A stretch of DNA of 64,000 nucleotides, from positions 21,591 through 85,590 of the forward strand of contig NZ_QWKI01000038.1 of NCBI RefSeq assembly GCF_009911645.1, written 5' to 3'. Numbering within the stretch: position 1 is the first letter of the stretch; each line of letters opens with the position of its first letter. The position numbers were made by a program, and so were the translations under genes. Shown here one piece after another: positions 1 to 11,615 of this stretch. The notes under the pieces are model-generated. The model made no database searches. It was not told the DNA's origin and saw only the letters and a list, made by a program, of their open reading frames with translations. Origin of the DNA: Pseudoflavonifractor sp. 60 (lineage in GTDB: Bacteria; Bacillota; Clostridia; Oscillospirales; Oscillospiraceae).

Positions 1-684
<684 letters not shown>

Positions 685-744
685 CGGGTTTCCTCCTTAC
701 AGCTGACTGAATGATGTACGGCTCCGGCAGTCCATTTTCCGTTT

Positions 745-1527
745 CTAGTGAAAGTGCTCCCGCACATCTTCCACGCATTTTTTCAGCTCCGGGTCCTGGA
801 TTCCGGCAAAAAACGCCTCCGCCGCTTTAGGCAGGGCCTCAAATTTGCAGAAGCTCCAAATCGCTTCCTTTTTATATTCCAAATCCTCCGCCTGCTGAAA
901 GGCCTGGATCAGCGCCTCTGCGTTCCCAGGCACCTGCCACATGAATTGCCAGGTGGGGTAGATCTCATAGCCCGCCAGCAGCTCGGCGTAAAAATTCTCG
1001 TTCCAGTCCAGAAAGTCAGAGCTGCCCTTGGGCCACATGGGTGCGCAATCGCCATCATAGTCCAGATAGACGATGTGTCCCCGCAGGGGGCCGTTGACAA
1101 TCAGATGCGCCTCATAGGTAATGTCCATGCCGCACAGGATTATGGTCCCGGGTTCCTCACGGCGGTGGCCGCCGTAGCGCTCCTTCCACTCCGCCTCGGT
1201 CATCACCTGGGTGAGCTGCTCGGAGATGCCCTGGAGATCTTCATCGTCTCCCCACTCCGGTTTGAAGTCAGAAAAACCCGTCCCCGGCGACGCGCCGCCG
1301 CCGCCCACCTGGGTCAGGTAGTACACATAGTTCTCGGGCAGCTCAATCTTCGCCCGCTTCTCAAAGGCCTCGATCTCGGACAGAGGGACGGTGGGGCTCA
1401 GCTTCCAGTGGTGCCAATTTTTTGCGTAGTAGTCGTCTCTGCGGGCCGGGTCGGCGGCCACCTGCCGGATCATGTCCTTGATTCGGGCGCACTGGGCCAG
1501 CCGCTTTGGGTCGTTCAATTCGTGCAT
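745..1527 (-). CDS. SMI1/KNR4 (SUKH) family protein
   Basis: A 260-residue soluble protein whose residues about 45-190 match the SUKH fold: LSEIEAFEKRAKIELPENYV opens the domain, a Gly-rich loop follows (QVGGGGASPGTG), then the strand-rich core with CGMDITYEAHLIVNGP. The C-terminal 70 residues look like a helical adaptor. SUKH proteins are often immunity proteins of polymorphic toxins, but many Bacillota carry orphan copies and no toxin gene is adjacent. An AGGAGG site lies 8 bases before the ATG. The next upstream gene is the thioesterase, 18 bases away, so the two may share a transcript. Confidence 0.8.
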   Translation of the reverse strand: MHELNDPKRLAQCARIKDMIRQVAADPARRDDYYAKNWHHWKLSPTVPLSEIEAFEKRAKIELPENYVYYLTQVGGGGASPGTGFSDFKPEWGDDEDLQGISEQLTQVMTEAEWKERYGGHRREEPGTIILCGMDITYEAHLIVNGPLRGHIVYLDYDGDCAPMWPKGSSDFLDWNENFYAELLAGYEIYPTWQFMWQVPGNAEALIQAFQQAEDLEYKKEAIWSFCKFEALPKAAEAFFAGIQDPELKKCVEDVREHFH

Positions 1528-1545
1528 GGTAGGTCCTCCTGTTCC

Positions 1546-2292
1546 TCACTCAATGGGTGTCTCGCCGAAGAGCAGAGCGGATTCGAAGCGGGGCTTTCCG
1601 GTGCCGTCAACTCCCCGGACAAACCGGCTGTCCCCCAGGCCGCTGGTCTGGATGGTGAGCACCTCCCCGGGGCGGCACTCAGCCAGGTAGCCAATCTGCA
1701 TTTCGGCCAGGTAGCGGTCCTGAGACAGGCACTCCATCCCCACCGCGTCACAGGCGAAATCGGCGTAGCGGGTGTTGTTCACGTGGCCGTTCATGTCGGT
1801 ATCGCTGTACCGCATGGGGCGGCGCTCCGTCTCGGTCAAATCGCCGGGCTGGCGCAGCTTGGCCAGGGTCATGGTCTTGCACAGCGCCCCGCCGCCGGTG
1901 CCCGTCAATTCGGGGATGGCGCTGAGCCGTACCAGCTTGCGGCTGTTGACGTCGGCCAGCACCCAGGCGGACACCGACTCGCCCACCGGCTGACCGTTGG
2001 CCAGGATGTCGTAGTCCCGGTACATGATGGCCCCCTTGCCGCCCCGGTGCCAGGTGCGGACGGTCAGCTTGTCCTCGTAGCGCAGGGGCCGGGACAGGCG
2101 GTACCAGGACCGGGCCAGCATCCAGAAGACCCCGTACCGCTCCACCAGGGTCTCACGGGAGAAGCCCCCGTCCTCGGCGGCCAGGGTTGCGGCGTTTTGC
2201 AGGTGGTTGAGCAGAGCGGAGGCCTTGCACTGACCCCGTCCGTCCACGTCCAGCCCGTTTAAGCGGGTCTCATACTCAAAAAACATACTCAT
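1546..2292 (-). CDS. Acyl-ACP thioesterase (FatA/B-like, double hot-dog)
   Basis: Hydrolyses acyl-ACP to free fatty acids in the cytoplasm. The 248-residue protein has two hot-dog repeats: the first contains the substrate-side helix region (ASALLNHLQNAATLAAEDGG), the second the family's active-site stretch YSDTDMNGHVNNTRY with the Asn/His pair. I start it at ATG 2292, not at the longer open frame, because this ATG overlaps the stop of the upstream gene as ATGA and has GAGGCG before it. The tight coupling to the zinc-ribbon gene indicates cotranslation. The chain-length preference cannot be read from sequence. Confidence 0.85.
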   Translation of the reverse strand: MSMFFEYETRLNGLDVDGRGQCKASALLNHLQNAATLAAEDGGFSRETLVERYGVFWMLARSWYRLSRPLRYEDKLTVRTWHRGGKGAIMYRDYDILANGQPVGESVSAWVLADVNSRKLVRLSAIPELTGTGGGALCKTMTLAKLRQPGDLTETERRPMRYSDTDMNGHVNNTRYADFACDAVGMECLSQDRYLAEMQIGYLAECRPGEVLTIQTSGLGDSRFVRGVDGTGKPRFESALLFGETPIE

Positions 2293-2900
2293 TTTTCTTC
2301 GCCTCGAATTAAAATTGAAGTTTTGCAGCACAGATCGTCAATGTCGTCGGCGGTGGCGGCGGGAATGCGGTATCTGCCGCCGCACTCCCGGCAGTACAGC
2401 TCCACAGAGCTGAAATGGACGTCAAAGCCCCACTGCCGGCTGCCGCAGGTGCAGGAGATGCCGCCCCGCCGGGCGATATCCCGCAGCTCAGCCAGGATCT
2501 CCTCCATGACGATCTCGTCCAGGAAAGCCCCGCTTTCGGCGGCGTCATCCCCCAGCTTGTCCATCGCCTGCTCCAGACGGGCGGTGGCGGCATAGACCGG
2601 CCCCTCCTCTCCCACATAGCAGCAGTCCAGCCCGGAGGCGGCGCAGGAGAAGGCCAGGGCTTTTTCCCGGATGAAGGCCCGGGAGGAGCAGGACACGGTG
2701 TGTTCCCGCCCGCAGAACAGGCAGGGGACCGTCAGCTGAACCCGAGTGGGGAGAAACTCGACCCCCAGCTCCGACTTGCCGCAGGGGCACTTGATGTGGG
2801 CCGGGGCGGCGGCCAGGGAGAACAGGTCCCGCTCCACAATCACCGACTGCATACAGTGGGGGCAGATATAGGATAAAAACCGCTTTGTCTCTTGTACCAT
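2289..2900 (-). CDS. Cysteine-rich zinc-ribbon protein, CpXC-like
   Basis: A 203-residue cytoplasmic protein with several cysteine pairs that look like zinc knuckles: CPHC near residue 14, CPC near 39, CLFC near 62 and a C-terminal CTC/CREC pair. The first 70 residues resemble the CpXC domain, whose function is unknown. A Glu-rich helical middle separates the two cysteine clusters. Its stop overlaps the thioesterase start (ATGA), and glpK begins immediately upstream with only one base between the frames, so three genes may form one operon. Function is not assigned; metal binding is an inference from the cysteine spacing. Confidence 0.6.
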   Translation of the reverse strand: MVQETKRFLSYICPHCMQSVIVERDLFSLAAAPAHIKCPCGKSELGVEFLPTRVQLTVPCLFCGREHTVSCSSRAFIREKALAFSCAASGLDCCYVGEEGPVYAATARLEQAMDKLGDDAAESGAFLDEIVMEEILAELRDIARRGGISCTCGSRQWGFDVHFSSVELYCRECGGRYRIPAATADDIDDLCCKTSILIRGEEK

Positions 2901-2901
2901 A

Positions 2902-4386
2902 TCAACAACTCCTAACCCGGCGGACCGCGTCCCGCCAGCCGGACAGCAGCGCTTCCCGCTCTGCCGCCTTCAGATTGGGCTGATACAGCCGGTCCAGCGT
3001 CCACTGTCCCCGGATGTCCTCCAGCCCGGACCACACCCCGGTGGCCAGTCCTGCCAGGCAGGCGGCCCCCAGGGCGGTGGTCTCCCGAATTTTGGGGCGG
3101 GACAGGGGCCGGTCCACAATGTCCGCCTGGAACTGCATCAAAAAGTTGTTGGCCGAGGCCCCGCCGTCAACCCGCAGCTCCCGCAGGGGGATGCCGGTGT
3201 CCTCCTCCATAGCCCGGAGGACGTCGGCGGTCTGGTAGGCGATGGACTCCAGGGCCGCCCGAATGATGTGGTTGCGCCCCGCCCCCCGGGTCAGCCCCAG
3301 GATGGCTCCCCGAGCGTTCATGTCCCAGTGGGGGGCGCCCAGGCCGGTGAAGGCGGGTACCACGTAGACTCCGGCTGTGTCTTTCACCTTCTCGGCGAAG
3401 TACTCGGTGTCGGCGGAGTCGGAGATGAGCCCCATCTCGTCCCGCAGCCACTGGACCACCGCCCCGCCCACGAAGATGCTCCCCTCCAGGGCGTAGGTCA
3501 CCTTGCCGTTCAGGCCGATGGCGATGGTGGTAATCAGGCCGTGTTTGCTGACACAGGGTGTCTCGCCGGTGTTCATCAGCAGGAAGCAGCCGGTGCCGTA
3601 AGTGTTCTTGGCCTCCCCGGGTTCAAAGCAGGTCTGACCGAATAGGGCGGCCTGCTGGTCTCCGGCAATGCCGGCGATGGGCACCTCCACCCCCTGGATG
3701 TTCACAGAGCCGTAAATCTCACTGGAGGAGCGGACCTGGGGCAGTATGTTCCTAGGGATGCCCAGCCGTTTGCAGATGCCCTCGTCCCAGCACAGCTCCT
3801 TGATGTTGTACAGCATGGTACGGCTGGCGTTGGTGCAGTCGGTAACGTGGGTCCTCCCCCCGGTGAGCTTCCAGATCAGCCAGCTGTCCACCGTGCCGAA
3901 GAGGAGTTTTCCCGCCTCTGCCTGTTCCCTCGCACCAGGCACGTTGTCCAGAATCCACTTGATTTTGGTGGCGGAAAAGTAGGCGTCGATGAGCAGGCCG
4001 GTGCGGTCCCGCACGTAATCCACAAAGGCGGGGTCGGCCTTCAGCTCCTCGCACAGCTCCGCGGTGCGGCGGCACTGCCACACAATGGCGTTGTACACCG
4101 GACGGCCCGTGTCCCGGTCCCAGACGATGGTGGTCTCCCGCTGGTTGGTGATGCCCACGCCCGCCAGCTCCCGGACGTCAACCCCGCTCTGGGCCAGCAC
4201 CTCCATGAGGACGCCGTACTGGCTGGACCAGATCTCCATGGGGTCGTGCTCTACCCAGCCGGGTTTTGGGTAAAACTGGGTGAACTCCTTCTGGGCCATA
4301 GCCACAATATTCTGGTCCCGGTCGAAGAGGATACAGCGGCTGCTGGTGGTCCCCTGGTCCAGGGCGGCAATATAGCGCTTTTCCAT
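2902..4386 (-). CDS. glpK: Glycerol kinase
   Basis: Phosphorylates glycerol to sn-glycerol 3-phosphate with ATP. The 494-residue protein has the FGGY-kinase hallmarks: [10 protein letters not shown] at residues 8-17 (phosphate loop 1), GITNQRETT near 80 and [11 protein letters not shown] near 100 (glycerol site), [13 protein letters not shown] near 245, and [17 protein letters not shown] in the C-terminal domain. Length is standard. The start at ATG 4386 is chosen because it has GAGGG upstream and matches the family N-terminus; the upstream in-frame extension is not conserved-looking. No glycerol facilitator or GlpD lies next to it. Confidence 0.95.
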   Translation of the reverse strand: MEKRYIAALDQGTTSSRCILFDRDQNIVAMAQKEFTQFYPKPGWVEHDPMEIWSSQYGVLMEVLAQSGVDVRELAGVGITNQRETTIVWDRDTGRPVYNAIVWQCRRTAELCEELKADPAFVDYVRDRTGLLIDAYFSATKIKWILDNVPGAREQAEAGKLLFGTVDSWLIWKLTGGRTHVTDCTNASRTMLYNIKELCWDEGICKRLGIPRNILPQVRSSSEIYGSVNIQGVEVPIAGIAGDQQAALFGQTCFEPGEAKNTYGTGCFLLMNTGETPCVSKHGLITTIAIGLNGKVTYALEGSIFVGGAVVQWLRDEMGLISDSADTEYFAEKVKDTAGVYVVPAFTGLGAPHWDMNARGAILGLTRGAGRNHIIRAALESIAYQTADVLRAMEEDTGIPLRELRVDGGASANNFLMQFQADIVDRPLSRPKIRETTALGAACLAGLATGVWSGLEDIRGQWTLDRLYQPNLKAAEREALLSGWRDAVRRVRSC

Positions 4387-4399
4387 AAATTTTTCCCTC

Positions 4400-4705
4400 T
4401 TATCTGATAATACTGCCATAGTCCCTTCGACCATATAGGATGCGCCTGATTTGGACGGTGCCGCCGCAGACCACATAGAAAACGATGTAGTTTTTCACGG
4501 TCAAGCACCGGTAGCCCTTGGCGGCCAGCGCCATATCCCGCGGTCTGGGACAGCGCTCAGGCATATGAGACAAACTGGCAATCTCCTCTGTCAGCCTGTC
4601 GTAATACTGAAAGGCTGTTTCAGGCGAAAGTGTGTTAAGATATTCAATAATATCTTGCAGGTCCTGTTTTGCCGTTGGATAAAGTTTGACCTTATATGCT
4701 TCCAT
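4400..4705 (-). CDS. RelE/ParE-family toxin
   Basis: A 101-residue basic protein typical of type II toxins of the RelE/ParE superfamily: an N-terminal strand ([20 protein letters not shown]), a helical hairpin, then the C-terminal sheet with KNYIVFYVV and [11 protein letters not shown]. The terminal RILYGRRDY motif is characteristic. It starts 14 bases inside the end of the upstream antitoxin gene, the usual antitoxin-first arrangement. Whether it acts on gyrase (ParE) or on mRNA (RelE) cannot be decided by eye; the long second helix favours ParE. Confidence 0.88.
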   Translation of the reverse strand: MEAYKVKLYPTAKQDLQDIIEYLNTLSPETAFQYYDRLTEEIASLSHMPERCPRPRDMALAAKGYRCLTVKNYIVFYVVCGGTVQIRRILYGRRDYGSIIR

Positions 4706-4964
4706 GCACCGTCTCCCGCAGCCGGCGGGCAGCGGTCAAAAAATCCTCTCCCTCTGCACCGGAGGCAATCTCCTGCTCCGCCACCGCCAGTTTTCCATAT
4801 AAATCAATCAAGGCCAATTGGCGCTCATACTCCTCTATGCTGACGACTACCATATCACCGCTGCCGTTTCGTGTGATATAGACAGGCTCACCAGTCTGAT
4901 GGCAAAAATCAGAAATCTCATTGGCATTGTTGCGTAAGTCGGAAATTGGACGAATACTGGGCAT
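4692..4964 (-). CDS. Phd/YefM-family antitoxin
   Basis: A 90-residue protein opening with the Phd/YefM DNA-binding fold: PSIRPISDLRNNANEI, then TGEPVYITRNGSGDMVVVSIEEYER, followed by an acidic C-terminal tail that would wrap the toxin. The ATG at 4964 is preceded by GGGGGTGG. It overlaps the toxin gene by 14 bases. Family members bind their own promoter and repress the pair, with the toxin as co-repressor. The module sits between glpK and the gamma-glutamyltransferase without visible mobile-element remains. Confidence 0.88.
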   Translation of the reverse strand: MPSIRPISDLRNNANEISDFCHQTGEPVYITRNGSGDMVVVSIEEYERQLALIDLYGKLAVAEQEIASGAEGEDFLTAARRLRETVHGSI

Positions 4965-5038
4965 AACGCCACCCCCTTGTCCCTTTAGTATAGCAAGATA
5001 TTGAGTAAAAATCAATCCGAATTTAACACTGTATTTAC

Positions 5039-6667
5039 TCACCACGCCGCCACGGTTCCGTCGCACCGGGGCTCGGTGCCGCCGATCAGCAGGCCGTTGT
5101 CCGTCCGCCAGATGATCTGGCCCCGGCCCATGTCGATGGGGTCGTCGATGACCTCCACCTCGTGGCCCATGGCGGCCAAGGCTTTGGCAATTTCCGGGGA
5201 GATCTCCCGCTCCAGCTGGATATGCTTTCCGCCGATCCACTGGACCCGGGGGGCGTCCAGGGCCTCCTGGGGGTTCATGTGGTAGTCGATGGTGTTTACC
5301 AGAACCTCCACGTGGCCCTGGGGCTGCATAAAGGCACCCATCACGCCGAAGGGACCCACCGCCTCCCCGTCCTTCATCAGGAAGCCGGGGATGATGGTGT
5401 GGTAGGACTTTTTCCCGCCCGCCAGACAGTTGTCGCTGTTGGGGTCCAGGGAGAAGTTGGCCCCCCGGTTTTGGAAGGAGATGCCCGTCCCGGGGACGGC
5501 AACCCCCGCGCCGAAAGTGGTGTAGTTGCTCTGAATCCAGGAGACCATGTTGCCCTGGGAATCGGCAGTACACAGGTAGATGGTGCCGCCGCAGGAGGGG
5601 GCCCCCGCTTGGGGCAGGAGGGCCCGGTCCGTTATGAGGGCCCGGCGGCGGGCGGCGTACTCCTCCGACAACAGGTCCTCAACCCGGGTTTTCATGTACC
5701 GGGGGTCGGCCACATAGGTTTTGGTGTCGGCAAAGGCCAGCTTGATGGCCTCCATCATCTTGTGGTAGGTGTCCGCGCTCTCCCGATTCTGGGAAAACTC
5801 CAGGCCGTTGAGGATGTTCAGCGCCATAAGGACGGTGATGCCGTGGCCATTGGGGGGGATCTCACAGACGGTGTAGCCCCGGTAGTTGACAGTAATGGGC
5901 TCCACCCACTCCGGGTGGTAGCTGCGGAAGTCGTCCTCCGAGAAATACCCCCCGGTCTCCCGGCTGAAGGCCAGGATTTTCTCCATCAGAGCCCCCCGGT
6001 AATAGCTCTCGCAGCCGGTGGCGGCCAGCTCCTCCAGGGTTGCGGCGTACTCCTCCCAGCGGAACAGGTCCCCCGCCTCATAGGGGGAGCCGTCCTCTTT
6101 CAGGAAGGACTGCCGCCACCAGGCGTGGGGGGCAGGATTTTCTTCCATCGCCTGTTTCAGCCGCCGGGCGTCCTTGGCCCACTGCCTGGCCACATTCACC
6201 GGGACGGGGACCCCCTGGCGGGCGTAGCGAACAGCGGGGGCGAAGAGCTCGGTCAGGGGTTTGGACCCGAAGCGGCGGTTCAGCTCCGCCCAGCCAGCGG
6301 GGGCTCCAGGGACCATGGTGGGCAGCCAGCCCTCCCTGGGCATCTCTGAAAAGCCCATCCCCTTGACAAGCTCCGCGCTGAGCCCCGCCGGGGCCACGCC
6401 GCTGGCGTTAAGGCCGTAGAGCTTCTTTTCCCCCTCGACCCACACCAGGGCGAAGGCGTCGGAGCCCAGCCCGTTTCCGGTGGGCTCAAACAGGGGCATC
6501 CCGGCGGCCATTGCCACGGCGGCGTCCATGGCGTTGCCGCCAGCTTTCAGCACCTCCAGCCCCACCTGGGCCCCCAGAGGGACTGAGGTGCAGGCCATAC
6601 CGTTTTTGGCGAAGACCACATTGCGGCGGGAGGGATAGGTATATTTGTAAGGGTCATACTGGGGCAT
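5039..6667 (-). CDS. ggt: Gamma-glutamyltransferase family protein
   Basis: Ntn-hydrolase that cleaves gamma-glutamyl bonds such as that of glutathione. The 542-residue proenzyme has the large-subunit N-terminus (GGNAMDAAVAMAAGMP, GNGLGSDAF), and the autocatalytic cleavage site before Thr362 in CGGTIYLCTADSQGN, which would start the small subunit. There is no signal peptide, unlike the periplasmic or secreted enzymes, so it should act inside the cell; some such paralogues are amidohydrolases with other substrates. The start has AAGGAG upstream. It has its own promoter and lies downstream of, and separated by a terminator from, the symporter gene. Confidence 0.85.
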   Translation of the reverse strand: MPQYDPYKYTYPSRRNVVFAKNGMACTSVPLGAQVGLEVLKAGGNAMDAAVAMAAGMPLFEPTGNGLGSDAFALVWVEGEKKLYGLNASGVAPAGLSAELVKGMGFSEMPREGWLPTMVPGAPAGWAELNRRFGSKPLTELFAPAVRYARQGVPVPVNVARQWAKDARRLKQAMEENPAPHAWWRQSFLKEDGSPYEAGDLFRWEEYAATLEELAATGCESYYRGALMEKILAFSRETGGYFSEDDFRSYHPEWVEPITVNYRGYTVCEIPPNGHGITVLMALNILNGLEFSQNRESADTYHKMMEAIKLAFADTKTYVADPRYMKTRVEDLLSEEYAARRRALITDRALLPQAGAPSCGGTIYLCTADSQGNMVSWIQSNYTTFGAGVAVPGTGISFQNRGANFSLDPNSDNCLAGGKKSYHTIIPGFLMKDGEAVGPFGVMGAFMQPQGHVEVLVNTIDYHMNPQEALDAPRVQWIGGKHIQLEREISPEIAKALAAMGHEVEVIDDPIDMGRGQIIWRTDNGLLIGGTEPRCDGTVAAW

Positions 6668-6702
6668 GACGGTCAGCTCCTTCCTGTTTTGGTAGTGGAA
6701 CT

Positions 6703-6731
6703 ATTATACTCCTTCCCGGGGTCCAGGGCAA
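6703..6731 (-). promoter_or_regulatory. Promoter of the gamma-glutamyltransferase gene
   Basis: On the minus strand TTGCCC (6731-6726) and a perfect TATAAT (6708-6703) are 17 bases apart, about 40 bases before the start codon. It lies just after the terminator of the symporter gene, so the two genes are separate units. Confidence 0.55.
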
Positions 6732-6809
6732 GGGAAAGAAAACCCGCAGCCCCCGGAGGGGCGGCCCGACAGGAACTGGTGTCCTTCGGGCCCCTCCGGG
6801 GGCTGCGGG
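6732..6809 (-). terminator. Rho-independent terminator after the symporter gene
   Basis: A 19-base perfect inverted repeat (arms 6743-6761 and 6791-6809) with a 29-base loop, followed on the minus strand by TTTTCTTT. It lies just past the stop of the symporter gene. Confidence 0.75.
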
Positions 6810-6825
6810 AAAGGTGTTTTCAGCT

Positions 6826-8217
6826 TTACTTCTTGCGCTGGAAATAGTCCTTGGTAATTTTGGCCACTACGCCGGACAGGGCCAGCAGAGCTACCAGGTT
6901 GGGGATGGCCATAGCGCCGTTGAGGGTGTCGGAGATATCCCACATCAGCTGGCCGGAGCCGGTGGCGCCTACGATGCAGAACAGCACGAAGATGACCTTA
7001 TAGACGGTGACAAAAATCCTGTTGTCGCCCGAAATATAGCCCCAGCAGCGCTCGCCGTAGTAGCTCCAGCTGAGGATGGTGGACAGGGCAAAGAAGATCA
7101 GGCTGATCTGAATGATGGTACCCCCCAGAGTCCCGGGGAGGATGGCGTTGAAAGCGGCCACGGCGGCGGCGCCCTTGGTGCCGAAGGCATCCACGCTTCC
7201 TGCGTCCAGTACGCCGGAGAGGATCACGGCCAGAGAGGTGATGGTGCAGATGACGATGGTGTCGATAAATACCTCAAACACACCCCAGATCGCCTGCTCG
7301 CAGGGCTCCTCGGTGGAGGAGGCGGCGTGGGCGATAGGGGCGGAGCCCAGGCCGGCCTCGTTGGAGAACACGCCCCGGGCAAAGCCGTTCTGCATAGCCC
7401 TCATAATGGCGTAGCCGAAGATGCCGCCCCCCACCGCCTCAAGGCTGAAAGCGCTGGAGAAGATGGCAGCGAAGGCGGCGGGAATCTCAGTGATGCGCAG
7501 GATGATGACCAGAATACCGGCAATAATATAGAAAATAGCCATAAAGGGGACCAGCAGGGAGGTGACCTGACCGATGCGCTGTACGCCGCCGATGACCACA
7601 ACGGCCACCACCACGGTAAGGACGATGCCGCCTGCCAGGGTGGGAATGCCGAACAGGCCGTTGAGAGCGCCGGCGATCTCGCTGGACTGGGCGATGTTGC
7701 CGATACCAAAGGAGGCCAGTCCGCCCAGGATGGCGAAGATGACGGCCAGCCATTTCCAGCCCTTGCCCAGGCCGTTTTCAATGTAGTACATGGGGCCGCC
7801 CTTGTGGACGCCGTTGGCGTCGGTGTTGCGGAATTTCATGGCCAGGGCGATCTCGGAGTACTTGGTACACATACCGAAAAAGGCGGACAGCCACATCCAG
7901 AACACCGCCCCCGGACCGCCGGCGAAGATGGCGCCGGTGACGCCGGCAATGTTTCCGGTGCCCACCGTGCCCGCCAGAGCGGTGGTCACAGCCTGGAAGG
8001 GGGACAGATTGCTGCCGTGGTCTTTTTTGCCGCTCTTGCTGAACAGGGAGCCCACGGTATTTTTCATAATGTAGCCGAACCAGCGCACCTGGATCCAGCC
8101 GGTGCGGAAGGTGAGGAACACGCCGGTGCCCACCAGCAGCACCAGCATAATGGGGCCCCAGACAAAGTTATTGACCGCGCCGTTCACATCGGTGACAATC
8201 TTCAGGAACTTTTCCAT
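6826..8217 (-). CDS. Sodium:alanine/glycine symporter (AGCS family)
   Basis: Imports alanine or glycine with Na+ across the membrane. The 463-residue protein has the AGCS pattern of 10-11 membrane segments, with signature stretches SPFQAVTTALAGTVGTGNI near residue 85 and GFARGVFSNEAGLGSAPIAHA near residue 300. I start it at ATG 8217, preceded by GGAGAG; the longer open frame upstream is translation of the riboswitch and is not protein. A tandem glycine riboswitch with a terminator precedes it, pointing to glycine as substrate or signal. A strong terminator follows. Confidence 0.93.
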   Translation of the reverse strand: MEKFLKIVTDVNGAVNNFVWGPIMLVLLVGTGVFLTFRTGWIQVRWFGYIMKNTVGSLFSKSGKKDHGSNLSPFQAVTTALAGTVGTGNIAGVTGAIFAGGPGAVFWMWLSAFFGMCTKYSEIALAMKFRNTDANGVHKGGPMYYIENGLGKGWKWLAVIFAILGGLASFGIGNIAQSSEIAGALNGLFGIPTLAGGIVLTVVVAVVVIGGVQRIGQVTSLLVPFMAIFYIIAGILVIILRITEIPAAFAAIFSSAFSLEAVGGGIFGYAIMRAMQNGFARGVFSNEAGLGSAPIAHAASSTEEPCEQAIWGVFEVFIDTIVICTITSLAVILSGVLDAGSVDAFGTKGAAAVAAFNAILPGTLGGTIIQISLIFFALSTILSWSYYGERCWGYISGDNRIFVTVYKVIFVLFCIVGATGSGQLMWDISDTLNGAMAIPNLVALLALSGVVAKITKDYFQRKK

Positions 8218-8249
8218 AAAAACGCTCTCTCCTTTTTCTCTGGACAAAC

Positions 8250-8279
8250 GAAAAAGAGCTGCGGAAATGCCCGCAGCCC
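8250..8279 (-). terminator. Expression-platform terminator of the glycine riboswitch
   Basis: On the minus strand GGGCTGCGG, a short loop and CCGCAGCTC form a GC-rich hairpin followed by TCTTTTTCG, between the second aptamer and the symporter start. It fits a riboswitch that opens transcription when glycine binds; direction of control is inferred. Confidence 0.75.
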
Positions 8280-8330
8280 AAAAGAAATGCCTTGTCCCGG
8301 CGGAGCGCAGCTCCGCCGTTTCGGCTTCTC

Positions 8331-8508
8331 CTCTGTCCTTTTGCCTGAGAGATTCGCGGTTTGCGCCGCGTTGCACCTTCGGCACCCGGTAAACGAGCTT
8401 CTCCAGAGTGACATCTGCGCGCAGTCCTCATCCCCTGGGGGACGCCTGAGAGTGTTACTCCTTCGGCAGGCTGCTCCGGCCGTTTTCCTGGGCGCTTCGT
8501 CTGTCCCG
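8331..8508 (-). promoter_or_regulatory. Tandem glycine riboswitch
   Basis: Two aptamers are readable on the minus strand. The second (about 8411-8331) has the classic core: CTCTGGAGA, GGTGCCGAAGGTGCAA, then CTCTCAGGCAAAAGGACAGAG. The first (about 8508-8412) has CTGCCGAAGGAGTAACA and CACTCTCAGGCGTCC, somewhat diverged. A terminator hairpin follows before the symporter start. Glycine riboswitches (gcvT type) are established regulators of glycine cleavage genes and of AGCS transporters, so the context agrees. Confidence 0.92.
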
Positions 8509-8525
8509 ATTCAATTGTGTCTCTT

Positions 8526-8555
8526 ACTTTATCATAAAACATGGATTCTTGTCAA
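8526..8555 (-). promoter_or_regulatory. Promoter of the riboswitch-symporter transcript
   Basis: On the minus strand TTGACA (8555-8550), 18 bases, then TAAAGT (8531-8526), placing the RNA start just ahead of the first aptamer. Confidence 0.55.
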
Positions 8556-8754
8556 CGCCTGGCGGACAATAATACACTGGACACGGAATTTTCAGCTATA
8601 TAAACCAACAAACGAGATTTTTTTTCGAAGAAAGTTTACAATTTGCTCTTTTTTCCCGGGGAAGAGTGTGGTATACTCTACAAGATACATTAAGATGTGT
8701 AATTATGTCCAAAAATCTGCCGGATAAATTACGACCGAAAGGTGTTTGATAGCC

Positions 8755-11511
<2,757 letters not shown>

Positions 11512-11528
11512 TAAGAGACCCCATAAAA

Positions 11529-11559
11529 GCGCGCGCTGGCTGGCCAGCGCGCGTTTTTT
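11529..11559 (+). terminator. Rho-independent terminator of secA
   Basis: GCGCGCGCTGG and CCAGCGCGCG arms with a CT-containing loop, followed by six T, 17 bases after the secA stop. Confidence 0.88.
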
Positions 11560-11572
11560 GTGGGGTTTATTG

Positions 11573-11600
11573 AAAAGCAGACGCCTGGGGGCGTCTGCTT
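11573..11600 (-). terminator. Rho-independent terminator of the fprA operon
   Basis: Arms AAGCAGACGCC (11575-11585) and GGCGTCTGCTT (11590-11600), followed on the minus strand by TTCAATAAA, 15 bases past the fprA stop. It faces the secA terminator back to back. Confidence 0.75.
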
Positions 11601-11615
11601 GGAGGGCAGTAGAGT

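Noticed and set aside
8218..8385. 56-residue N-terminal extension of the symporter
   Set aside because: It translates the riboswitch and its terminator; the family start and ribosome site are at 8217.
6814..8727. 637-codon open frame on the plus strand
   Set aside because: Complement of the symporter gene and riboswitch; Gly/His/Gln-rich shadow composition.
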